Below are positions 34,987-48,200 of a stretch of 64,000 bases of DNA, one piece after another. The stretch comes from Dillenia suffruticosa. Its lineage: Eukaryota > Streptophyta > Magnoliopsida > Dilleniales > Dilleniaceae. The translations under genes were made by a program, and so were the position numbers. Numbering within the stretch: the first letter of the stretch is position 1; every line of letters starts with the position of its first letter. The notes beneath the pieces were generated by a model that worked only from the letters and a program-made list of their open reading frames with translations, was not told the DNA's origin and did not search any database. The DNA is taken from contig JAVTVX010000013.1 of NCBI GenBank assembly GCA_033439265.1, positions 2,134,501 to 2,198,500 of the forward strand, read 5' to 3'.

Positions 34987-37900
34987 TCAAGTGAGGTGTG
35001 CCATTGGTCTGACTGCTCTTTGCATGTCCATTGCTTTAGCATTGTGCGTGAGATGAGATGTCTCATTTTCGGAGCTGATTGTGACCTTTTCAAAAGCTTC
35101 TACAAGCAGAGCCACACTCTTTTTCTGGCTTTGAGCTAATTTAGTGACCGCCTGGCACATTGCGTAATCAAGCATCCACTCCTCAGGGTTTTTCCTCTGG
35201 TCCATCATTTGCTGCCTCAAATTGATGCTTTCTCTTTCCAGGTCAGGCTCCAATGGTATCTGTCGTGGCCTACGGGGGTTGAATTTCCTTTCTTTTCCCA
35301 GTTCCTTAATGAATTTCCTGCATAGTAATATCTTTCTCAGGTTGCTCCAATTCTTAGATATTTTCATGCCACGTTTTTTGGCTCCCACAAGTACTGTTTT
35401 CTCATCTTCTGTGCCCATGGTGTTACCTGCTGCTAACCATGTCTCTTCTGGCACCAAGATTATACCATATCCTACTTTCCTTTCATCTTGTTTTCCGCAA
35501 CTGTCCTCTGCAGTGTCTCTCAAAATTGAGGTAATCTGCACCTTGCCTTCACCACAGTCCTTTTGCAGTGGCTCGTCATTCAAATTCATGTTGGTATTGG
35601 GTGACTGATTACCAGATGAGGAATCCTGTTGCTCTTGAATAAGGCTTTCACCGATTGCTCCAGGTATCAATCTAATTGCATCAATTAAGCGGAACTTTAT
35701 TTTTTGCCGGCCTGCGTCCTCATTTTCTTTGCCTACATAGTGACCCACATTTGGAATACCCTGAAAAGGATCAGAAACTTGTTCTTGAGGTGATGCAATG
35801 ACATTAATTCCTTGTTTTCCTTCTGCTCCATTAAATTTCTGACCTCTATCCTCTTTTCCAATATCTGACAGGACATTTTGGTATAACATATTCCAAATCC
35901 TGATGTGTTTGTGCTTGGTTGAAGAAGGTTTGGTAGTGGTGTCATCTGATGCCAAAGCTCCAGATGGAGGAACATTGTCAAGGGCATGGTGTGGCTCAGA
36001 GTTTCTGTCGTTCTGTTCAGTGACTCCATTTTCTTCCTTCAAGTGATCTGTGGCAGAAGCTGAAGGAACTGTGTCAATTATTTCTGATCCCCTATTATCA
36101 TCTGGTTCTGCACATATAGTTGTATCAAAGGTTTCGCTAGTTTGACCTGTTGAAATGGCATTGTTCGAGTTTCTAGCCTTCAAGTCAGAGTTCTCCTCCC
36201 TGAATTCGCGAAGATGTTCTTCTTGCAGACTTTCCTTGCAAGAAGAGATTCCTGTGCTTCCTGGTTTGGAGAAGGGTGCATCTTCCAACCCAGAATCTCC
36301 GAGCTCAAAGAAACAGAAATCTATGCCATCAAATTGGTCATCAGTAAGGCTACACTTGTCATCCCCACTGTCAGAATTTGTTGTAGGAGTATCATCTTGC
36401 TTTCCATATTTATCACTTGCTTCACCATCAAGATTTTCTGTGACAGCATCATCTTGCTTTCTCTCTTGATCACCCGTTTCACCATTAAGATTTTCTGCAA
36501 CAGTTTCATCATGGATTCCATCTTCATCACCTGCTTCCCTTGCATAATTTGCTGCAACAGTATCATCTTGCTTTCTGTCTTCATCACCTGTTTTATTGTC
36601 AAGATTTGCAGCAACCCTATCATCTTGCTTTTCATCTTTCTCACCTTCTTCAGATGTAGAATTCTCTGCTTTGCTTCTGATACAGCCGCCCTCCAAATTC
36701 ATATCCTGTTGGTCATCATGTGGCAGCAGAATCTCTTCTTCAGCTGTTAAGGAATTATTAACCTGTTCAAGATTCTCTCTCAGACGTGTATGGGGGTATG
36801 ATGCCTCCCCAACCAGGGCCTCAGTTGGTACTGTGCCATCAAATTCTTTGTCTTTGTCAGGACTTCCTCCGGATTCATTAATATCTTCATGAACTCCACC
36901 TGGACAATCTCCTCGTGCTGGCTTTGCCTTCATTTTATGACCAACTCTGACCTCTTCTGCAACTGTAGCAACTGAAATATAGGCAGTGGCTCTGGCTGGG
37001 TCTTGATTTTTCTGATCCTGAGCAACCTCACTGCTTTTCTTGGGTTCCTTGGCCACTTCTTTATAAGTTTTTTCTCCTTGAGAGGTCACACTTTTCTGTT
37101 TCATGCTCTTTTGGGGCTTCACCATACGCCTCCTAATTGATGTAACACGCTTCAAAGGAGGTCCAGCGGCATGGGCATGGTGGTGACCATGGACACAACA
37201 GTAACTGAATGGACATACCTCCATGACTGAAATTCCTTCAGATGCATATCCTCCTTGATGAAGCTCAAGATGGGCTGGGAACTTCGAACGCTTGAGAGTA
37301 GAAGAACAGGTTGCTCTATCCACACCTTCATTGGGGGTCGGAGAAGTTTTGAAACTAACAGGTATTCTGGATTTCAAACTCCGCATTTTTCTTAAAGTTT
37401 TTGCGATCTTCAAGCTAGACAACCTTGCAAAAGGTGTAAATGAACTCTGGCTTGACAAAGTTGATTTTGGAGTTGAAGATTTGGAATTTTCCATTTTGCG
37501 AGCATGGCGGCTTCGACTTGATTCAGAACCGGAGGGACTTTCTTTGAACCGCACTTTCTTCGCATTAAAGCAGCTCGTTGGCTTCAAATAATTTGGCATG
37601 TCATTTGATATCTTAACTGGAGATGGTTTTGGCAGGATTGCTACCTCGGAGAAAGAGATCACTAGAGGCGGATCAGAACTGGATTTTGCCTTCGTCACAG
37701 ATCTTCTCCTGTTACTGACACCTTTGTGCTTGATTGACCTTGACTTCTTCATCTTCTTTTTCGGGTCATTTGTTCCTGTGTTCCTGCCATCTTCGTCCTG
37801 GGATGATGGAATGGTAATTGTAGTCGACTCGCAGTCAGCTGCTGCTCCTAGGGATTCATTTCCTCCCTGGTATGCCATATAACATCGAACTTCAAATATT

Positions 37901-38582
37901 TGACAATGCAAGAATAGTGTACCTCTAGATAACATTATTTCTGGATAGTGAAAACTTTGGAACACTTTTTCAGGAAAGCCTTCTGTAATTATGAAGTACA
38001 CTTTTTCTTAAATTCTGCATTAAAATAATAATAAAACAAACCCCGGATGTGCTCATTAAGGTTTTCCCATTTGGTGCGGTACTGTAGATGTTGAGAGTTT
38101 TGGGACCTTTCAGGATGACCTTTATAACTATGAAGTAGAACTTTCATAAAATTCTGCACACTTTTTCTTCTTCTTTCTTTTTTCAAACTCGATGTGCTTG
38201 TTGAGATTTCCCTGGCTGGTTTTAAAGGGTTGCATTTCCAAATTTTTTACTAAGTTCTTTCCATGCAAATCATGGGAATCAAAAGCTCGTTCAAAATTGT
38301 ATAACTTACCTGAAAGGGCTTCTTTGGATTTTCTGATTCATCTAATGCTTTGATTGGGATTTGCTGTTCTGGGGTTGTCGCAACATCATCAGGAAAAATA
38401 AGGGGAAAGCGATTGGATCGAGATTTTATCCGAATGCCTCCGGCCTTGATTGATTTCAGCTTCTTCAATTTCTTCTTCGGCTCTGCTCCTCCTCTGTTTC
38501 TGCTCCCCTGATCATGGCGCGATGATCTCACAGGCATTGATGGCTTCTCAGTTGCAGCTGAATTATGATCATCTGATTGAAC
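34987..38582 (-). CDS. Plant calmodulin-binding protein, PICBP-like
   Basis: Two exons: 38582-38310 (donor CAG|GTAAGT) and 37866-34987 (acceptor TACCAG), joined in phase 0 to give about 1050 residues. The start MVQSDDH matches how the family usually begins; an upstream in-frame ATG at 38615 is possible. Each exon opens with a basic cluster (KKKLKKLKSIK in exon 1, KKKMKKSRSIK in exon 2). The middle has RATCSSTLKRSKFPAHL and MEVCPFSYCCVHGHHH, typical of this family. A five-unit acidic repeat follows (about residues 502-584). The C-terminus is the plant calmodulin-binding domain (about residues 936-1020), with LRQQMMDQRKNPEEWMLDYA and KLAQSQKKSVALLVEAFE. Related proteins bind Ca2+/calmodulin and have been linked to defence and stress signalling. 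No lesion is seen. A 5' UTR may extend to about 38.8 kb. Confidence 0.92.
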
Positions 38583-41068
38583 CATCATCTCCCGAAAGGC
38601 TCTCAGGAGCAACAAGAATCAATTTGGGCGTGAATTTGGTTCAATCGATGTTGCTGGAACTCAATATTTTACTTAAAAGGATGAGAAATCTTGTTTTGAA
38701 GGTAAGTTATATGAATCTTGAATATGGGATCGTTTCGAAGAAATTTTCGAGAGGAAAACTATTTGTTTTGATGAGTTAAGCAAGAGCCAGAACTTGTAGA
38801 GGTTGTATACCGGAAGCTTTTGACTGGATTTTCTATTCCATCTTGTCTCTATAATTTTTGTTTTCAATATGTGTGGCTAGACATTGCATGCAGTTGGGTG
38901 CTGGAATTGATGCTTTTGACTTGTACAAAGTGGGCTTTCTTGACTTGGTATCAATTGCTGGTTTGTCTTTAATTATTCGGATTCTTAGTAAACTTTTTAT
39001 TTTCATTTTTAAGAATAATTGAGTCAAATAATGAGTGATTTTATTTCTCAAAATCTTTTTTTTACTATTTTGAAAGTATTTATTAATTAAAATAGTAAAT
39101 GTGTAAGATGCGTTCTTTTTCATATTTGATTAAATCTTATTTAGAGATTTAATGGGAATTTGCTACTCATTTTTTGACAATGAGAGATGCATTTTGTCAG
39201 AGAGATGCACTGCGTGAAGATATTCATAATATCTCTCTGAGATTATGAAAAGATTATTGTATTTCAAATGAAATTTTCAAGATTCTAATCCAAATTTACT
39301 ATTTGGAAAAGAATATTTTAGTGGGAAAAGGATCATTAAGAAGATTGTGTTTGAAATTTTTATGAAATATAAAATGTTGTACGATGAATTTTTATTAATC
39401 CAAAATTTTTAATTTTTTTTTTATTTTCAAGCGAAACAAAATTGAATTTTAATTGATTCAAATTATTTTATTTCTTGTCTAGAATATTTTCTAGTAGTCA
39501 GATATTAAAAAAAAAAGACAAGAAATAAAATAAAAGGGGAGAAAAGCGAGATTTTGGTTTTGTAGGTGGCAAAAATGCTGTCAGCCGTGTGGAACCACAA
39601 AAAAGGTAAAAGACGAGAAAATGGGTTTCATCAACAACATCTGTGAGTAATTAGAAAAGGTTGATGAAGGCGGTGATGGAGGGTAGTGGGGTCAGTTGGT
39701 GTATCGATTGGCTTCTAGGAGTTGGTAAAGACGATGAAGTTTCCTCTGATTTAGACCATCATCAGTCACTGGATCTTCGATGCCTTCTAATAATTCTTTT
39801 CCCTTCTGGTCTTCGCAGGCCATCCCGATTCATACCGGCGTGGAGTCACATGGAGTGGGATCATTATGACTAAAAGAATGAGATGCCAAGTTTGAGCCGG
39901 AGACGAAATAATGCAAATACTTTTCCAGTCAGCTGGGCCTCATCCAATGCTCCCATTCCCAACCAAAGCGAGATTGATGGGAAATATGATCTCCCTTCTC
40001 TGGATTTTTGACTTTCCTCCTCCGTTCTTGACGTCTTTATAATTTTTTTGGACAATAAGTTTTTTGTGCCTTTTTTTTTTTTTTTTTTTTGGGAAAGGAT
40101 GTGGAAGGTTATTTGTACCTGAAAATGCAAAAACGAGAACACAAAACAATATAAAAAAACGAAAACGTAAACAAACATATGAATATAAAAAAAAATTATA
40201 AATATTTTTATATAAATATTAATTATTTTATGAAAATAATATAAGAATCATATTTTATAATAAAAATCTAAAGTATTAATTATAAAAAAAATAATTAAAA
40301 AATTATTATTGTTAACTAAATAAATAATTTATTAAATATAAAAAATATGTAAATATAAAAAATATAAGAACTATTGTGTAAATATTAATAAATTTAGTGT
40401 ATTAAAATATTTCAAAAATAAAAAATATTTCAGAAATAAGAATACGTTAGTTTTGAAAAATTTTCATACAACATGAATTTGTACATCATAAGCAATTTAA
40501 AAAGTAAAATATAAACAAAAAAAAAAAAAAAGAAAAAGAAAATTCAACACTCTACCGGACCCTAGCGGGCTTGGGCATGTTAAGAATGGCCTCGGGCCTA
40601 GTTTGTTAAACGTGTCTTTTGAATGGAACTTGTTTTTCCGGCTCCTCCCAACTCTATTGATCTATTTTTAGGCCCAAGGCCTAACATTTTCAAGGCCATT
40701 ATTCTTTTTTTTTCCCTTATTACTTGATCGATCAGTATACAGAGTTATACTATAATTAATTTGCCTTAAACTAGCATCAAACTCTCTCTTTTTTTTCATG
40801 CTACTATCAAAATTTCTATCAGAATAACTCTCCCAACGTAATTTTTTCATTCTCAATATTCAAATACGAGTTTTGATTAAAAGATTTAATATCGTTTCCA
40901 CTAAATTAACCATCCATGTTTGCTTATTAAGGCCACATTATTTGCTTGTTAAACATGTTTTGGTAAACTTTTCCATATTCAAGTTAAAAGGAGAAGAAAA
41001 CAAAATTCAGGTCAATTATGGAAGTTACTTATTTAAATTAGGTGTTTAATGAAGAGAGGAAGAATACA
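38583..41068. other. Intergenic spacer
   Basis: 38.6-38.8 kb is probably 5' UTR and promoter of the calmodulin-binding gene. The rest has no recognised gene. 40.18-40.46 kb is extremely AT-rich. A 70-codon open frame at 39661-39873 (+) has codon-like composition but no family match. Confidence 0.5.
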
Positions 41069-43139
41069 TGTGGAGTACCTGTCACGCCCCGAACCGGAGT
41101 TGTGAGTAGCCACCCGTTGCCCTGAATATCAGTTATATTTTTACAGAAAATCAGACAGAAACTCCCCATAAATCGGAGATCTCCCATGTACAAATAAATC
41201 TGTTTAACCCTGTATAATTTAAAATTATCTTGTAAATAAAATAAAATGGTCATCACGACCTCACAACAACCCACCAATCACAGTAGACATCCAGAATAAC
41301 GCCAAACTAAGTAAATTTCCAACAATCATAATCACAGATCTCTATTGTCATACCCAACTAGAGTATGAGCAGGCACCACACTGAATAGACCTAAGTTTTA
41401 TATAATTTACAATCAATTTTTCCAAATTAACATTCAAACACTACGATTTGTTTCAATGCAAATGAAATATTAGAGTTTCGCAATTTAATATACATAAATT
41501 ATACAGTCAATCCCAAATAAATACACGGTCAACTACGGACCTCAAAGTTGATCTCACAGGGTCGAAAATAAAGTGCGGAGCTCATATCTCAACTAAATTT
41601 AAATCTCACCGTCGAAAAACACTCAAATCCGCCAACGAGTTACAAATTCCTCAAGAGGCAAAGCGTTACTCTAGCACAATAATCCTGTTTGAGGAGGAAA
41701 AGAAGAGGGGTAAGTATCAAGAAAAATATCCAGTGAGTGAGAGGATTAATCTCAAATACTAATAGTGTAAGTGAATATTGGAGTGTCAAATAATATCATT
41801 CATAACCAATAATTCAAATTTTGTAGTAAATCATGATTTGTTCGCTAAAATGAACTCATTTAATCATTCACACGTTAACATACATATATGCCTCCATTTA
41901 AAATCAAGTAGATCATAGAGCAACCAGAAAAGATCCTGACAAAAGTCAACCATGACCAAGAACAGACACATTGGGAGTTTTATTATACATAAAGTTCAAA
42001 AATCACTCTCTACCCCGACATTGGCCATGAGTTCGCTGGTACTAGCTCATCATCGTGTATAGGACCCCGTCCGGTGTTAGACAGTGGCGTCACACACATC
42101 CTCCCCCTTACTTGGGTTCAACCGGCATTGCCTATAGCCATTAGATATATGACGTTTGCAGATACCTCCTATAAAAGCGTATACGGGCAACCCGGTGCCT
42201 CTACAAACTTCTTTTGTAACTACGGAATTTATCAAATAATGTCATATCATCATATCATCTCAAGTTAATAGGCATCTAACCCACGTAGTCAAATCATTTC
42301 ATCATATCCTCAAACAATTCAAATCCGTATGCTAATATATTTCATTGAAATCATTTAAATTCAACAAACCAATGTAATGGTAGAATAGAAAACATTCAAT
42401 TTCTCAAATCATAACACAATTTCATTTTATTTCAAATATGGATACATAATCGTAGAAAATATAAGTACAACACTTCAATAATCACAAAATAAATTTGAAT
42501 TTCAATTCCACACGTCAAGATAATGTATATCAAAAGTATATTTTATTAAAAATACGATAAAATCAGGTTTCACTATTTCATGCAAGAGATTAGGGTTCCA
42601 CTCACATTTTTAGGGAGGATGATCACTCCCTATTTTCAAAAATTATCAAATCTGATTTCTCGAATCTCCAAAAAAATCAACCTAATCAGATAATCATAAT
42701 TTAACATCATATAGTAGCCTATTAATGGATTTTCTATTTTCTTTCCTAATTAACACAACCTTAAATTTACATTATCTCCTTTCTATTTTCCCGTTTCATA
42801 AATTTTGAATCATTTGGCTCACAAATGATCAAATTTTTAATATTTCTCATTTTTTCTAATTTTTTTCGAATTTAACATATTTCAGAACATATATATAGTT
42901 TTCGATTATAATTTCAGATTAAATTCAATAAAATTTATTTCAAACGTTTAAATGATTGCATTTCTCTCTCACCTAGGGTTTCGCAAATCTCAGACCTAAC
43001 TTTCGTTCGTCCATCGAATTGTTTTAAAATTTGAACAATATTAGCAACTTATATCAAATTCTAAATACCCAACCCTAGGACTACAACCAACATAGCTGTT
43101 ACCTGCAGTGAAGAAGTCACGATCTAGGGTTTCTGCGGG

Positions 43140-43618
43140 GACTACAGGTGAGCTCTCAAAGGAGACGGCTGGTCGCGGGCCGTCGCAGGCTTGCGGGCCG
43201 TCGTGGGCTAGCGGGTTGGTGGGCTCACGGGATGGCGGGCTCGCGAGCTGGTCTACAGTTGGGTGCCCGCGGGAGGTAGCGTGTTGTGGCGCGCTCACTC
43301 TGGAGAGATCATGTAAAGGCGCGCTCGCAGGTTGCGCGCGCTAGTGGGATGGAGCGCGCTCATGCGCAGGCGTGCGCTCGGGCTGTGGAGCGCTGGTGTG
43401 GGAAAGCGCGCTGTGGCGCGCTCACGCTCGCGCAGGGAGAGATCGCACAGGGGCTGGCGAGCTCGCAAGCTAAGGTGCTCGCTCGCGCGATGAGGATTGC
43501 GCTCGTGGGGAGGCTGCACTCGTGGGGAGGTTGCGCTCGAGGGAGGGAGGAGCAGCGGTGGAGAGAGAGCGGCGGCGGAGGGGGAGGAAGGTAAGGCGGC
43601 CGCGAGAAGGAGAAGAGG

Positions 43619-43620
<2 letters not shown>
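43140..43620. other. GC-rich island with repeated GCGCGCTC-type strings
   Basis: Far more GC-rich than anything else in the window, with many recurrences of GCGCGCT, GCTCGCG and GGGCTCGCG. Long open frames on both strands follow from GC content and do not look like a real protein. Confidence 0.7.
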
Positions 43621-43667
<47 letters not shown>

Positions 43668-43684
43668 AGAGAGAGAGAGAGAGG
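43620..43684. repeat. (GA)n microsatellite
   Basis: Nearly pure GA run of about 65 bp. Confidence 0.95.
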
Positions 43685-43735
43685 GAAAAAGAGAAAAGGG
43701 AATAGAGCTAAAAGCCTTAATCCAATTTTTGGGGG

Positions 43736-43763
43736 GTGCTGCGTTTTGGCCAAAACGCAGCAC
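43736..43763. repeat. Perfect 28-bp palindrome
   Basis: GTGCTGCGTTTTGG is followed directly by its exact reverse complement CCAAAACGCAGCAC with no spacer. It lies inside the LTR-like element. Confidence 0.97.
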
Positions 43764-43951
43764 TTCCCTCTTTTCTTTTTTTTTTTTAACAAAATAAGAT
43801 ATGCCTCAAATTGAAAATACGAATACTTTATATATACCAAAAATTTCGATTTAAACTCCTCAAAAATCAAAAATCAAAAGTCAAAATAAATAAAAATTTC
43901 TCTATATATATAATTGAGAAATGTTTTATTTAATTTTTGAATAGGAGTACA

Positions 43952-45278
43952 ATACTACGAATACCGCAGTATCGATGTTATAGTACCTATAGAAGGAATG
44001 TGGTAAAATTTAGGAGGGAAAGGAATATCCATCTCCATGAATTATGTACCAGAAGTATAAATGATGATGAAATGAAAGAATTTTCACTCTCCACCAAGAA
44101 TGAACACTAAATCCTTATTTGTTCACCTAACTAATAAATGAGATATTTTTTTTTGTATAAATATCAATTAAATTTGATTTAGATCGAATTAAATACTCGT
44201 GATTAAAACTTTTTTGTACTTAATTTTTATTACATAAGAACTCAAATTTAAAACTTTATATATATTTTTGTTATATATAAAATTTAAATTTAAAATTAAA
44301 AAAGAATATCAATCCTAACGGTCAAATTAGATATTTTAAGATCAATTTTTTGGAGTATAAAATATTGTATTAATCGATAAGAGTAAGAGATTAGTTGATA
44401 CATACACTTATGATGAAGTAATTTTTTGTCCCCAAGTCAGCCTCTCTCTCTCTTAAAAAAAATTGGAATTCAGAAAACAAAAGAAACAGAGACCGGAAAA
44501 AGGATCGCTTTGATCAGTTTTATCCCAATCCAATCCAAGCCGCTGATTCACGTCTAACGTCACAATCACGCTATCGTTATCTCTTCGTATCACCAAGGGA
44601 CCATTTCTGAGACCAGACCTCATAAATCGCCCTCCAATCATACGTGACTTTTCTTTCCGCTCTTGTTTTCTATAAACTCAATTGATCTCTCTCTGATTTG
44701 TTTTGCGTCTTTTTGTGGGATTTGTCAAAAGCCCATTTGGGTTCTCGGATTTCTTCAAATTTGGAAAGTGATTTTCTTTTTCTTTTTGCAGAATTTCAAT
44801 TGGTTCTGAGTTCTGGAGGTAGGGTCTTGTTTCTTGCTGTTCGGTTTAATCTTTTTCATTCCCCCTGTATCCTGTATATAAGATGTTATAGATTTATTTT
44901 TTATTTGCATTTCTTGCTTTTAATGTCTTACAGACAAAACCCTAACTTTTGAGAAGACGAAAAAGGGTTTCAAACTTCTATTTACGCACTTCTATGATTT
45001 CAGGGTTTTGATTTAGTAGAGAAAACCCCAGCCCCAGTTTCTTATTATTGTTTTTCTTGCAATTTCATTGTCGCAAGGTTGTTATTCGAGATTTTGTAAA
45101 TATACTCGGAAGAAAAAATCGGGGAAAATTGTTTTTTTCTTTGTGACAATATTGGGTTTTAGTTTTGTTGGAAGCCTATTTTTCATCAAAAACCGTAGTT
45201 GAGGTGGTTTGAGGTTTCATAAAGCAAATCATCCAAATACCATTCTTTTTAGGCTACCTTTGTTTGGAACCTTGAGAA
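43952..45278. other. Upstream region of the SDP1-type gene
   Basis: AT-rich to 44.4 kb. From 44.45 kb it is less AT-rich and CT-containing, as for a promoter or 5' UTR. A plausible 5' UTR intron runs from GGAG|GTAGGG (about 44818) to TTTTTAG|GCTACC (about 45253), which would place the ATG 26 bp into exon 2. No TATA box is clearly assigned. Confidence 0.4.
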
Positions 45279-48200
45279 ATGGATATAAGCAATGAGGCTA
45301 GTGTTGATCCATTTTCGATTGGTCCATCAACAATTGTTGGAAGGACGATTGCTTTTAGAGTTCTATTCTGCAAGTCATTTGCAGAATTGAGGCAACAAAT
45401 CCTTCACATATTCTTGAAATTTATGTATAGAACTAAAAACAATTTGGGCCGGATGCTCTTGTGGTTTCATCCGCGAAACCCACAAGGGATATTGGCAATG
45501 GTGACGGTAATAGCCTTCTTATTGAAAAGATATACTAATGTGAAATTGAGGGCAGAGTTAGCTTATAGGAGAAAGTTTTGGAGGAATATGATGAGAACTG
45601 CATTAACTTATGAGGAATGGGCTCATGCCGCCAAGATGCTTGATAAAGAGATGCCTAGGATGAACGAAGCAGACCTTTATGATGAAGAACTAGTGAGAAA
45701 TAAGCTCCAAGAGCTGAGGCACCGTCGCCAAGAGGGGTCTCTAAGGGATATAATATTCTGTATGAGAGCTGATCTTGTTAGAAATTTGGGCAATATGTGT
45801 AACCCTGAGCTTCACAAGGGTAGGCTTCAGGTGCCTAGGCTCATAAAGGAATACATTGATGAGGTCTCCACACAGTTGAGAATGGTTTGTAACTCTGATT
45901 CTGAGGATTTTTTGTTGGAAGAGAAACTTGCTTTTATGCATGAAACACGACATGCCTTTGGAAGGACAGCTTTGCTTTTGAGTGGGGGTGCTTCTCTAGG
46001 AGCTTTCCATGTGGGTGTGGTTAAAACACTTGTAGAGCATAAGCTATTGCCTAGAATTATTGCTGGTTCTAGTGTGGGATCCATCATGTGCTCTATTGTT
46101 GCTACTCGGTCTTGGCCTGAGCTCCAAAGTTTCTTTGAGGATTCTTTGCATTCGTTGCAGTTTTTTGATCAGTTGGGTGGAATTTTTACTGTTGTAAGGA
46201 GGGTTATGACAAGAGGGGCAGTTCATGAGATTAGGCAGTTGCAGATGATGCTGAGGCAAATGACGAGCAATTTAACATTCCAAGAAGCTTATGACATGAC
46301 AGGTCGGATTCTTGGGATTACAGTTTGCTCCCCGAGAAAGCATGAGCCACCAAGATGCCTTAACTACTTGACTTCCCCTCATGTTGTTATCTGGAGTGCG
46401 GTCACTGCTTCTTGTGCCTTCCCTGGACTATTTGAGGCTCAAGAACTGATGGCAAAGGATAGAAGTGGTGATATAGTCCCTTATCATCCGCCATTCCATA
46501 TGGACCCAGAAGAGGGCTCAGGCACTTCAGCTCGTCGCTGGAGGGATGGAAGCTTGGAGGTCGATTTACCCATGATGCAATTGAAGGAGCTGTTCAATGT
46601 CAATCATTTTATTGTGAGTCAAGCCAATCCCCATATTGCACCATTACTGAGGCTGAAGGAATTCATAAGAGCATATGGAGGAAATTTTGCTGCTAAGGTA
46701 TATTTCTATGGCATGAAACTTTGTAATAGGTTCAGGTTTTGGTTCATTTATGCTGTTTTTGTCTTGCATTTTGCTTAATCAGTTTAGGCGACCAAGAAAC
46801 TAGTGCTTTCTCTCTTTCGTTCTGATACCATTGTAAATACGTGGTCATAAGTTTGACTCTAAAAGAACTGTTAATCCACCATTATATATGGTGCAAAAAA
46901 TTTGAAGCAAAAACGAAATAGTTTTTTTTTTTTTTTGTGGGGGTGGGGTTGGGCAAGTGGAGAAGGAAAGGAAAAGGGAAATTGGCAAGTTATGTTGAAC
47001 TAATCTTCTTTTTAATGATTTATTTATTTATTTATTTTGCTCTGGGCATCTTGCATCTAGGTTCATTTCTTGGTGTCCACAAGCCCCTTCTTAGCCATGG
47101 GATTTGCCCTTTTTCTTATATCATTTGTTTCTATATCATTTTTCTTTTCAATTTTCTTTCCTTGATATTTATTTTTCTTGGGGGAAAAGAGGGAGGGGAG
47201 GGGCTATTTAGCATTTTTATGCTTTCAACCATTTTGACCATGTTCATACGGACTTTGATTATAATTTTTTTAACTTGCAGCTTGCTCATCTTACTGAAAT
47301 GGAGGTGAAACATAGATGTAATCAGATTCTAGAAGTTGGTTTTCCATTAGGTGGACTGGCCCAGCTTTTTGCTCAAGATTGGGAGGGTGATGTTACTGTT
47401 GTTATGCCTGCCACACTTGCTCAGGTACATTCAATGCATTAGCAATCTAATAGTTCCTTTGCATCAACCTGAATATTGGTCAATTTTCGAAGTTCTTGTT
47501 ACCTAGCATGGGGAGGTTGTCTTTATTTTTCTTTTTTTTGGGGGGGGGGGGGGGGTGTCATGGGAAGAGAAACATTGTTTTGAATAGCGAGTATTTAATG
47601 GTTGACATGGCACAATCATCCTTGTTTTGAAATTAACTAGATTTTACTTTTGTTTCCTTCTTCTTTCCAGTACTCAAAGATAATACAGAACCCATCTTAT
47701 GTGGAACTTCAAAAAGCAGCCAACCAAGGTAGAAGATGCACATGGGAAAAACTCTCAGCAATAAAAGCCAATTGTGGCATCGAGCTTGCCCTTGACGAAT
47801 GTGTTGCAATTCTCAACCACATGCGGAGACTCAAAAGGAGTGCAGAGAGAGCTGCATCTTCTGCTTCTCACGGCCTAGCTAGCACTGTAAAATTCAATGC
47901 TTCAAAAAGAATTCCATCTTGGAATTGCATTGCACGGGAAAACTCAACTGGCTCGCTCGAAGAGGACCTGCCTGCTGATGTTGCTTCTTCTTTGCATCAA
48001 GGAGCTGGTGGATCCACAGGAGGAGCATCTGGCCGAAATGTTCCAACTTCGCGAAGCATGTACGATGGAAGCGACAGCGAATCTGACAGTGTTGACTTCA
48101 ATTCTTGGACTAGGTCTGGTGGGCCATTGATGAGAACTACTTCAGCAAATAAATTTATTGATTTTGTCCAGAACTTGGACATTGACACTGAGCTAAATAA

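Larger units (their letters stand above)
41069..43951 (+). mobile_element. Putative LTR-retrotransposon LTR (solo) or non-autonomous element
   Basis: The stretch begins TGTGGAGTACCTGTCACGCC and ends GGAGTACA. The flanks ATACA (left) and ATACT (right) could be an imperfect 5-bp target duplication. The GTCACGCCCCGAACCGG start, the GACAGTGGCGTCACACAC string (about 42080) and long non-coding GC-skewed sequence resemble long LTRs of plant Ty3/gypsy elements. No gag-pol is present. It includes a CpG-rich part (43140-43620), a GA microsatellite and a palindrome. The borders and class are inferred. Confidence 0.4.

Noticed and set aside
36155-36750. Long plus-strand frames (104 and 178 codons) within the calmodulin-binding gene
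   Set aside because: They lie antisense to the repeat-bearing exon and exist because the repeat units are multiples of three. No domain is present.
34987-38001. Single-exon model of the calmodulin-binding protein starting MYFIITEGFPEKV
   Set aside because: The first 45 codons lie in the intron. The CAG|GTAAGT donor at 38310 and TACCAG acceptor at 37867 join a family-like first exon in phase.
43295-43870. Overlapping open frames on both strands (up to 191 codons)
   Set aside because: They come from the GC-rich island and GA microsatellite; the translations are Leu/Ser or Arg/Glu dipeptide runs.
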